From Streptomyces radicis (lineage in GTDB: Bacteria > Actinomycetota > Actinomycetes > Streptomycetales > Streptomycetaceae), in NCBI RefSeq assembly GCF_003626575.1, contig NZ_RBDY01000007.1, positions 1 through 64,000 on the forward strand: a stretch of DNA of 64,000 nt, read 5' to 3'. The notes beneath the pieces are model-generated. The model was not told where the DNA came from. It made no database searches and saw nothing but the letters and a program-made list of their open reading frames with translations. The translations under genes and the position numbers were made by a program. Shown in pieces: positions 43,665 through 50,480 of the stretch (positions are counted from its first letter, which is position 1; every line of letters starts with the position of its first letter).

Positions 43665-45071
43665 TCAGCGGTCACCCGCCACCCCGCCGAGGTCGAGCGC
43701 GGCTGCCACCCGCAGCGCGACGTCCTCGCCGTAGGCGGCGTCCGCCCTGTCGAACGCGCGGCGCCCCGCGCCGCGCAGGAAGGTGACCACGCCGAGGCTC
43801 CGGCCCCTGCTGCGCAGCACGACGCACAGCGCGTGCTCCGCCTCATCGGGCCAGCGGTGCTCGGTGGCCAAGACCGAGCGGGCGGCGCCGCCGGTGGCGC
43901 GCACGGTCACGCCCCGTTCGAGCGCCTGGAGCGCGGGGTGGCCCTGGGCATAGCGGACGGTCACCCCGTGCGCCGGCGTGGAGACCTCGTGGAACGCGCC
44001 GGGGCTCTCGGCGAGCCGGATGAGCGCCGCCGCGTCCCCGACGACGTCGAGCAGCGCGTGCTCGGAGAACCCCGCGAGCGCGTAGTGCAGATGGAGCTGG
44101 GCCGCCTCGACCGGGTCGTCGCACTCGGCGGCGGCCCGCGTGGCCCGGCTGAGCTGGCTGTCGCGGAACGCGCGCCGCGCGCTCTCCTGCGCCGCGCGCC
44201 GGGAGCGGGTGATGTCCTGGAAGACCCAGGCGACGCCGAGCGGCGCGGCGCCGTGCGCGGTGGGCGAGCCGAGTCTGAGGAAGCCGCTGAGCAGGCAGCG
44301 GCGCTGGGCGCCCGGCGGGGTGGCGGGGGCGCCGAACCTGTCATCGCCGAGCCCTTCGTCGAGCGGGGTCACCCACAGCTCGATCGGCTCCTCGGGCGGC
44401 TGGCCCGCGAGCGTGCGCTCCAGGGCGCACTCGAGCTCGTCCAGGCCCTCACCGCAGAACTCCGCGAGCGGCTCGCCGAGCATGTCGACGGGCGTGAGGC
44501 CCATCGCGCGGGCGGCCCGCTCGTTCGCGGCGACGGTGCGCAGATCGGCGTCGGCGACCAGCACCGCCCAGGTCGAGTCGCCGAGCAGGGCGTCGCTCAA
44601 CGCGAGGCCGCGCTCGAGGGCGAGCTGCGCGTGCACCTCGCCGAACGCCACGTACACGCCGGACGGCCTGCCGTCGGCGCCGCGGATCGCGGTGGTCAGC
44701 GCGCGGACCAGCAGCCGGCCGCCGTCCCGGCGCAGCAGCGGGAACTCGTGCGCGGTGCGGGGTGTGACACCCGGCGGGCCCGGTGGCGCGGTCAACGCGG
44801 CGAGCAGCCGGGTCCCGACGTCCGCGGCGTCGGCGTCCCGCACGGCCCAGCCCCCGAGCCCCGTGCGGCCGACGGCCTGCTCCCGGGTCCAGCCGAGGAG
44901 GCGCTCGGCGTTGCGGTTCCAGTGGGTCACCCTGCCGTCGGTGTCCATGGCGAACAGGGCGGCGTCCGAGCCGTCGAGCAGTGCGGTGAGCAGACGCTCG
45001 TCGGAGACGCCGGGCGAGAGGTCCGCGGCGGAAACGAGAGGCGCGGGCTGGGCCTCGGAAGGAATGGTCAC
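43665..45071 (-). CDS. PAS/GAF-type sensory protein without output domain
   Basis: A 468-residue protein with two PAS domains (about 25-140: LDGSDAALFAMDTDGRVTHWNRNAERLLGW in parts; about 160-290: DSTWAVLVADADLRTVAANERAARAMG) and a GAF-like C-terminal region (about 325-460: LSRATRAAAECDDPVEAAQLHL..., LCVVLRSRGRSLGVVTFLR). PAS-GAF proteins in Streptomyces commonly end in a PP2C (SpoIIE) phosphatase, which is absent here; nothing is truncated by the sequence, as the stop is followed by the convergent SIS gene 13 bp away. It starts at GTG 45071 after a CAGGGGG ribosome site. Ligand and partner are unknown. Confidence 0.8.
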   Translation of the reverse strand: MTIPSEAQPAPLVSAADLSPGVSDERLLTALLDGSDAALFAMDTDGRVTHWNRNAERLLGWTREQAVGRTGLGGWAVRDADAADVGTRLLAALTAPPGPPGVTPRTAHEFPLLRRDGGRLLVRALTTAIRGADGRPSGVYVAFGEVHAQLALERGLALSDALLGDSTWAVLVADADLRTVAANERAARAMGLTPVDMLGEPLAEFCGEGLDELECALERTLAGQPPEEPIELWVTPLDEGLGDDRFGAPATPPGAQRRCLLSGFLRLGSPTAHGAAPLGVAWVFQDITRSRRAAQESARRAFRDSQLSRATRAAAECDDPVEAAQLHLHYALAGFSEHALLDVVGDAAALIRLAESPGAFHEVSTPAHGVTVRYAQGHPALQALERGVTVRATGGAARSVLATEHRWPDEAEHALCVVLRSRGRSLGVVTFLRGAGRRAFDRADAAYGEDVALRVAAALDLGGVAGDR

Positions 45072-45189
45072 CTGATACCCCCTGCACAGGAGAGTGGGCG
45101 CCGGTCGCAGGCGCGCCGAACCATTCAACTGCATAGTGACCTCGGTCACATAGGGTTTCATCGAATTCCGTTGCCGCACCGAAATCCTG

Positions 45190-45219
45190 TTGTGGGGCCC
45201 CGGGGGCTTCGCCTACCGT
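45190..45219 (+). promoter_or_regulatory. Promoter of the structured RNA
   Basis: TTGTGG (45190-45195) and TACCGT (45214-45219) separated by 18 bp. The transcript would start near 45226, about 27 nt before a 12-codon ORF. Confidence 0.5.
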
Positions 45220-45429
45220 GCGAGGTACACGAGAAGGGAGGTGGTTCGGCAGATGTATGACAACCGGACGCGTGAGGTGACTGCGGCCTAGCGGTCGCTG
45301 TCCCACGACACGTGGCGCCGGCACCGCCGGCCAATCCCGAGCAGTCACCCGATCCGCGAGCCGTCGGCGCCGTCCGGCCGGCTCCCCGCCCGGCGCAGCG
45401 CGTCCCGCGGGGACCAAGGCTCGCGGATC
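45220..45429 (+). ncRNA. Candidate structured RNA/leader with short ORF and terminator-like stem
   Basis: This fills most of the 411-bp gap between the PAS gene and pdxH. GGTGACTGC (45276-45284) pairs perfectly with GCAGTCACC (45341-45349), enclosing the hairpin CCACG-ACA-CGTGG (45303-45315) and a GC stem. Immediately after it a 12-bp perfect stem GATCCGCGAGCC/GGCTCGCGGATC (45351-45362, 45418-45429) encloses another GTCCC-GC-GGGAC hairpin. No plus-strand gene follows until citrate synthase 0.9 kb on, so it is probably a free-standing small transcript. No Rfam family is recognised by eye. Confidence 0.5.
45253..45291 (+). CDS. 12-codon small ORF in the structured RNA
   Basis: ATG at 45253 reads MYDNRTREVTAA and stops at TAG (45289-45291). 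The upstream GAAGGGAGGTGG is one of the strongest ribosome sites in the window (GGAGGTG, 9 nt before ATG). The codons for EVTAA form the left arm of the 9-bp stem, so ribosomes on this ORF would open it. Translation is likely; function is unknown. Confidence 0.5.
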   Translation: MYDNRTREVTAA

Positions 45430-45482
45430 GCTGCTTCTCCGGGGCTTGTCAGGGCCTTCTCACGGCCTTCACCAGCGGCTTC

Positions 45483-46184
45483 TCAGGGGCCGAGCCGCTC
45501 GACGGTCCACGCGCCGCCCTCGCGCAGATACCGCAGCCGGTCGTGCAGCCGGTTCTCCCGCCCCTGCCAGAACTCCACGGTGTCGGGCGCCACCCGGTAC
45601 CCGCCCCACTGCGGCGGCGCGGGCACGTCCTCGCCCTCGGGGTAGCGCCGGGCCAACTCCTCGTAGACGCGGTCGAGATCGGCCCGCGAGGCCACGGGCG
45701 ACGACTGCTCGCTCGCCCACGCGCCGAGCTGCGAGCCATGCGGTCTCGTCCTGAAGTACGCCGCCGTCTCCGCGCGCCCCGTGCGCTCCGCCGTGCCCGT
45801 GACGATCACCTGCCGGGCGATGGGGTGCCAGGGGAACAGCAGCGAGACATGGGCGTTGCCCTCGATCTCGCGGCCCTTGCGGGAGCCGTGGTGGGTGAAG
45901 AAGACGAATCCCTCGCGGTCGAAGCCCTTGAGCAGCACCGTGCGCGCGCTGGGCCGCCCACCGGGCCCGACCGTGCCGAGCACCATGGCGTTGGGCTCGT
46001 GCAGGCCGCTCTCCCTGGCCTGCGCGAACCAGTGCTCGAACTGCTCGAACGGGTCGGCCGCCAGGTCCTTCTCGTCGAGCCCGGCGTCGCGGTACGCGGC
46101 GCGCATCGCGGCGAGGTCGAGCGACGACGTGGCGGGGGTCGGCTCCTGGCGGTCTGCGCGGCGGGCGCTCTCGGCGTGGGACAC
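45483..46184 (-). CDS. pdxH: Pyridoxamine 5'-phosphate oxidase
   Basis: A 233-residue FMN flavoprotein that oxidises pyridoxamine/pyridoxine phosphate to pyridoxal phosphate. FMN-contact segments [24 protein letters not shown] (in parts), [23 protein letters not shown] and the C-terminal [15 protein letters not shown], with the conserved Arg/His pair, are diagnostic. The GTG at 46184 is chosen because it gives the family length and has CAAGAT ending 7 nt upstream (leaderless); a longer frame adds 26 residues over the promoter. Divergent from citrate synthase. Confidence 0.95.
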   Translation of the reverse strand: MSHAESARRADRQEPTPATSSLDLAAMRAAYRDAGLDEKDLAADPFEQFEHWFAQARESGLHEPNAMVLGTVGPGGRPSARTVLLKGFDREGFVFFTHHGSRKGREIEGNAHVSLLFPWHPIARQVIVTGTAERTGRAETAAYFRTRPHGSQLGAWASEQSSPVASRADLDRVYEELARRYPEGEDVPAPPQWGGYRVAPDTVEFWQGRENRLHDRLRYLREGGAWTVERLGP

Positions 46185-46314
46185 GGCCCATATCTTGCAA
46201 CATACGGCCGACCGAGAAGCACCGAGCGGGGTTTTGCCCCTCGTTCCCCGGCTCCCGGACACCCAGCGTTAAGGTGACCGCCAGACTTACCGCGCTGATC
46301 GCGCGCACCTCGGC

Positions 46315-46332
46315 GCATGTGTGAACACATGC
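46315..46332. promoter_or_regulatory. 18-bp palindrome upstream of citrate synthase
   Basis: GCATGTGTGAACACATGC is an inverted repeat with 8-bp arms (GCATGTGT/ACACATGC) around GA. It ends 23 bp before the citrate synthase start and lies downstream of a TAAGGT hexamer (46270-46275), a typical repressor position. The regulator is unknown. Confidence 0.5.
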
Positions 46333-46355
46333 CCCGGAGACGGAGGGAGCGGCCC

Positions 46356-47447
46356 ATGTCGGATGTCGTACCGGGGCTCGAGGGAGTCGTCGCCTTCGAA
46401 ACGGAGATCGCCGAGCCCGACCGCGAGGGCGGCGCGCTGCGCTACCGCGGCGTGGACATCGAGGACCTCGTGGGGCACGTGTCGTTCGGGCGGGTGTGGG
46501 GGCTGCTGGTGGACGGGGCGTTCACACCGGGGCTGCCGCCCGCCGAGCCGTTCCCGATCCCGGTGCACTCGGGCGATGTGCGGGTGGACGTCCAGTCGGC
46601 GCTCGCGCTGCTCTCGCCCGTGTGGGGCCTGCGCCCGCTCCTGGACATCGACGCCGAGCAGGCGCGCGAGGACCTCGCGCGCGCCGCCGTGATGGCGCTG
46701 AGCTTTGTCGCCCAGTCCGCGCGCGGGCCCGGGCAGCCGATGGTGCCGCAGCGGGAGATCGACAAGGCGGACACGATCACCGAGCGGTTCATGCGGCGCT
46801 GGCGTGGCGATCCTGACCCGCGGCATGTCGCGGCGCTCGACGCGTACTGGACGTCGGCGGCCGAGCACGGGATGAACGCCTCCACCTTCACCGCCCGCGT
46901 GATCGCCTCCACGGGCGCGGACGTCGCCGCCGCGCTCTCCGGGGCGGTCGGCGCGATGTCGGGGCCGCTGCACGGGGGCGCGCCCTCGCGCGTGCTCGGC
47001 ATGATCGAGGAGATCGAGCGCGAGGGCGACGCCGAGGGGTATGTGCGGCGCAAGCTGGACGCGGGCGAGCGGCTGATGGGCTTCGGCCACCGCGTCTACC
47101 GCGCCGAGGACCCGCGCGCCCGGGTGCTGCGGCGCACGGCGCGCGACCTGGGCGCGCCGCGCTTCGAGGTGGCGGAGGCGCTGGAACGCGCGGCGCTCGC
47201 CGAGCTGGGCGCGCGCCGCCCCGATCGGGTGCTGGCGACGAACGTGGAGTTCTGGGCGGCGATCGTGCTGGACTTCGCCGAGGTCCCGGCGGACATGTTC
47301 ACGGCGATGTTCACATGTGCGAGGACGGCGGGCTGGTCGGCGCACATCCTGGAGCAGAAGCGCACGGGCCGCCTGATCCGCCCCTCGGCCCGCTATGTGG
47401 GCCCGGCCCCGCGCACCCCCCACGCGATCAAGGGCCACGGCGCCTGA
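46356..47447 (+). CDS. Citrate synthase family protein
   Basis: A 363-residue citrate/methylcitrate synthase-type enzyme, which condenses an acyl-CoA with oxaloacetate. Active-site residues are seen in SGPLHGGAPSRVL (His), FGHRVYRAEDPRA (His-Arg) and EFWAAIVLDFAEVP (catalytic Asp). It is a second, smaller paralogue and not the main TCA enzyme, which in S. coelicolor lies elsewhere (from memory); substrate preference may be propionyl- or acetyl-CoA. ATG 46356 follows GGAGGGAG. The upstream 18-bp palindrome suggests regulated expression. A strong terminator follows. Confidence 0.9.
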   Translation: MSDVVPGLEGVVAFETEIAEPDREGGALRYRGVDIEDLVGHVSFGRVWGLLVDGAFTPGLPPAEPFPIPVHSGDVRVDVQSALALLSPVWGLRPLLDIDAEQAREDLARAAVMALSFVAQSARGPGQPMVPQREIDKADTITERFMRRWRGDPDPRHVAALDAYWTSAAEHGMNASTFTARVIASTGADVAAALSGAVGAMSGPLHGGAPSRVLGMIEEIEREGDAEGYVRRKLDAGERLMGFGHRVYRAEDPRARVLRRTARDLGAPRFEVAEALERAALAELGARRPDRVLATNVEFWAAIVLDFAEVPADMFTAMFTCARTAGWSAHILEQKRTGRLIRPSARYVGPAPRTPHAIKGHGA

Positions 47448-47460
47448 GGTGCCTCGGGGC

Positions 47461-47499
47461 GGCCGACCCGTGGCCCGGGTGAGGGGGCACGGGTCGGCC
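47461..47499. terminator. Bidirectional terminator
   Basis: A perfect 12-bp stem GGCCGACCCGTG/CACGGGTCGGCC with a 15-nt loop between the convergent citrate synthase and symporter genes. Confidence 0.75.
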
Positions 47500-47516
47500 T
47501 GTGGGGGAACGGCGGC

Positions 47517-49031
47517 TCAGGCGGCGACGCGGCCGTCGGGGTCGGGGTCGGGGGCGGCGCCGGGCTCGGGGTCGGTGTTCAACGAGTCGATCAGCGCGTC
47601 CCGTTCGCCCGTGTTCTCGGGCCGCACCAGGCCGATGCCGATGTAGAGGACGAGCGACGTCAGCAGCGGCAGGCCCACGATGGCGGCCTGGGTGGCGTCG
47701 TCCACGATGTAGCGCACGACGTACCACACCGCGAGGCCGCCCGCCCATGACGTGATGGCGGCGGTCGGCCCGTTCCTGCGGAACCACGGCAGCAGCCCCA
47801 GCATCAGCGGGATCGAGATCGGGCCCATCGTCGCCGCGACCAGCTCGACCACCGTGTCGAGGACGAAGCCCTCGCCCCCGGTCGCGATCGCGATCGTCAT
47901 GCTGAGGCTGACGAACAGGACGGTCGTCACGCGGGCGAACGTCAGCTGCGCGCGCTCGGTCAGCCGCCTGACCCCGGGGGCGAGCACCGGCGCGATGTCG
48001 CGCGTGATGACGGCGGTGATGACGTTGGAGTCGGAGGCCACCATCGCCATCGTGTGGGAGAAGAAGCCCGCGAGCATCAGGCCGATGAGCCCCGCGGGCA
48101 GCAGCTCCTTGGACAGCTCGATGTAGGACTCCTCGCCGTTGCTGAGCCCCGGCACGATGAGCGGCGCGGCGATCATCGGCAGGAAGAGGACCAGCGGCCA
48201 CACCAGCCACAGCGCGCTGGAGAGCAGCGCCGAGCGGCGCGCCTCGGATCCCGAGGGCGAGGCCATGTAGCGCTGCGCCAGGTTCCACATGCCGCCGTTG
48301 TACTCGAAGGTCTTGACGAAGAGGAACGCGATGATCAGCCATGTGGTCACGGAGCCGGCCACCGGGTCGCCGCGCCCGTCGGGCAGGTCGCCCCACATGG
48401 TGAACGGGAAGTCCGCGCCCAGCTCGGCCATGACGGCGATCAGCATCGCGATCCCGGCCACCGCCTGGATGACGAACTGGCCCATGTCGGTGAGGACATC
48501 GGCCCACAGGCCGCCCACCGTCATGTAGGCCATCGTGGCGATGCCGGTGAAGATGATGCCCCACTCCAGGGGGATGTCGGCGAAGCCCTGCAACAGCACG
48601 GATATCGCGACCCACTTGGCGGCGATGTCCACGACCTTGAGCGCGGCGCCGCTGTAGGCGAGGACCTGCTGGGTGGGCAGGTTGTAGCGGCGGGCCAGGT
48701 ACTCGAGCGGGGACTTGACGTCGTGCTTGGCACGCAGTCTGTTCCAGCGGGCGGCCCACACGAACGCGCCCACGCCGACGCCGAGCCCGATGGTCAGCGG
48801 CCACCAGAAGTAGACGGTGATGCCGTCGTTGTAGGCCACCGCCGCGAAGGCGACGAACATCACCGCGCTGTAGCCGGACATGTGGTGCGAGATCCCCGAC
48901 AGCCACCACGGGATCTTCCCGCGCGCGACGAAGAAGTCGGCGATGGTGTGCACTCGGTTCTTCGACCACCAGCCGATGGCTACCACCACGAGGAAGTAGC
49001 CAGCGACCACGATCCAGTCCAACGCGGACAT
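47517..49031 (-). CDS. Sodium:solute symporter (SSS family)
   Basis: A 504-residue membrane transporter with about 13 hydrophobic segments. GISHHMSGYSAVMFVAFAA (Na+ site helix), KWVAISVLLQGF, MAYMTVGGLWADVLTDMGQFVIQ and EYNGGMWNLAQRYMAS are typical of the SSS/SLC5 family. The tail is Pro/Asp-rich. ATG 49031 follows AGGAG. It is 45 bp downstream of the glucarate dehydratase gene on the same strand, so it probably imports the sugar acid used by that enzyme. Confidence 0.9.
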   Translation of the reverse strand: MSALDWIVVAGYFLVVVAIGWWSKNRVHTIADFFVARGKIPWWLSGISHHMSGYSAVMFVAFAAVAYNDGITVYFWWPLTIGLGVGVGAFVWAARWNRLRAKHDVKSPLEYLARRYNLPTQQVLAYSGAALKVVDIAAKWVAISVLLQGFADIPLEWGIIFTGIATMAYMTVGGLWADVLTDMGQFVIQAVAGIAMLIAVMAELGADFPFTMWGDLPDGRGDPVAGSVTTWLIIAFLFVKTFEYNGGMWNLAQRYMASPSGSEARRSALLSSALWLVWPLVLFLPMIAAPLIVPGLSNGEESYIELSKELLPAGLIGLMLAGFFSHTMAMVASDSNVITAVITRDIAPVLAPGVRRLTERAQLTFARVTTVLFVSLSMTIAIATGGEGFVLDTVVELVAATMGPISIPLMLGLLPWFRRNGPTAAITSWAGGLAVWYVVRYIVDDATQAAIVGLPLLTSLVLYIGIGLVRPENTGERDALIDSLNTDPEPGAAPDPDPDGRVAA

Positions 49032-49076
49032 CGCGGCTCCTAAGGGATGCGGGGGTTTACGGGGATCGAACGGGGA

Positions 49077-50336
49077 TCACCAGTGCGCGCGCTTGGGGAC
49101 GAAGTCCGGCTCGAACCGCTTCATGTACGCCGTGTCGTCCCGCCGGGTCAGGCCGCAGGCCAGATACCGCTCGTGCATCGCCGCGAGGGCGTCCCTGTCG
49201 AGCTCGATGCCGAGCCCCGGGCCTTCGGGCAGGGGGACGGCGCCTTCGGTGAAGCGGAGCGCGCCGGGGGCGACCACGTCCTGCCCGTCCTGCCAGGGGG
49301 TGTGGGTGTCGCAGGCGTGGCGCAGCCCGGGGGTGGCGGCGGCGAGGTGGGTCATCGCCGCGAGGCTGATGCCCAGGTGGGAGTTGGAGTGCATGGACAG
49401 GGCGAGCCCGAACGTGTCGCACAGCGCCGCCACTTGGCTGGAGCGGACCAGGCCGCCCCAGTAGTGGTGGTCGATCAGCAGCACGCCGATCGCGCCCTGG
49501 GCGATGGCGGGTGGCAGGTGGTCATGGGTGACGACGCACATGTTGGTGGCCAGCGGCATGGGGACCCGGGCGGCGACCTCGGCCATGCCCGCGATCTCGG
49601 GCGCGGGGTCCTCCAGATACTCGAGGACCCCTTCGAGCGCCTTGCCGATCCGCACCGAAGTGGCGGGCGTCCAGGCGGCGTTCGGGTCGATGCGCAGCGG
49701 CAGCCCGGGGAACGCGTCGCGCAGCGCGACGACCGCATCGGCCTCCTGGTCGGGCGGCAGGACGCCGCCCTTGAGCTTGATGGAGCCGAAGCCGTACTCC
49801 TCGATGAGCAGGCGGGCCTGGGCGACGACGCCCTCGGGGTCGAGCGCGGCGCCGAAGCGGTCGGGCTCGCCGCCGGGGTGGGCGCCCCACTTGTAGAAGA
49901 GGTAGGCGCTGTAGGGGACGGCCTCGCGCACCGGGCCGCCGAGCAGGTCGGCGACGCGGACGCCCGCGGCCTTGCCCTGGATGTCGAGGCAGGCCACCTC
50001 GAACGCGGCGAACACGGCGTCCACCGTCTTCTGGTTGGAGCCCGCGCCGGTGAGGCCGTGCTGGTCGGTGACCACGTCGCCGCCGACGGACGCGGCGACG
50101 CGGGCGTGGATCTCGTGCAGGGCGTGCGGGCGCAGGCCGATCAACTCGGGGGCGGCGGCCCGGAGTCGGTCGAGGTGGGAGAGGTCCCCATAGGTCTCCC
50201 CGAGGCCGTACAGGCCCTCGTCGGTGACGACCTCGACCACCGTGCGCAGCGCCCATGGCTCGTGCACCCCCATGGCGTTGAGCAGCGGCGGGTCGCGGAA
50301 GGCCACGGGGGTCAGATGGATCTCACGGATGCGCAT
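49077..50336 (-). CDS. gudD: Glucarate dehydratase-like enolase superfamily enzyme
   Basis: A 419-residue enolase-superfamily dehydratase. SIKLKGGV holds the K-x-K catalytic Lys, RIDPNAAWT the first metal Asp, EYLEDPAPE the metal Glu and ATNMCVVTHDH the next ligand; SMHSNSHLGIS holds the catalytic His and is characteristic of glucarate dehydratases. It would convert D-glucarate (or L-idarate) to 5-keto-4-deoxyglucarate. ATG 50336 is the normal family start (MRIREIHLTPVAF); a 4-codon extension is possible. It lies between the FAD/Fe-S gene and the symporter, on one strand. Confidence 0.88.
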   Translation of the reverse strand: MRIREIHLTPVAFRDPPLLNAMGVHEPWALRTVVEVVTDEGLYGLGETYGDLSHLDRLRAAAPELIGLRPHALHEIHARVAASVGGDVVTDQHGLTGAGSNQKTVDAVFAAFEVACLDIQGKAAGVRVADLLGGPVREAVPYSAYLFYKWGAHPGGEPDRFGAALDPEGVVAQARLLIEEYGFGSIKLKGGVLPPDQEADAVVALRDAFPGLPLRIDPNAAWTPATSVRIGKALEGVLEYLEDPAPEIAGMAEVAARVPMPLATNMCVVTHDHLPPAIAQGAIGVLLIDHHYWGGLVRSSQVAALCDTFGLALSMHSNSHLGISLAAMTHLAAATPGLRHACDTHTPWQDGQDVVAPGALRFTEGAVPLPEGPGLGIELDRDALAAMHERYLACGLTRRDDTAYMKRFEPDFVPKRAHW

Positions 50337-50346
50337 AGCCCAGCCC

Positions 50347-50385
50347 ATTCACATATCTGAATTGGGGACAGTCTCATGAACAGAC
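50347..50385. promoter_or_regulatory. Operator region of the glucarate genes
   Basis: Two inverted repeats precede gudD: ATTCA-6 nt-TGAAT (50347-50362) and GTCT-CATGAAC-AGAC (50371-50385). Both are unusually AT-rich. They would suit a GntR or IclR-type repressor, which is not encoded nearby in the window. Confidence 0.45.
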
Positions 50386-50480
50386 GTCGCAACGATAGGA
50401 GTGCCCCCCGGGCGCGTCAAGGGTCAGGACGCGCCCCCGCGACGCGCCCGTCACGCAACGAATCGCCCCGCCACGGGCGT

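Noticed and set aside
45312..46277. A 321-codon plus-strand frame across pdxH
   Set aside because: It is antisense to pdxH and overlaps the structured RNA; no ribosome site.
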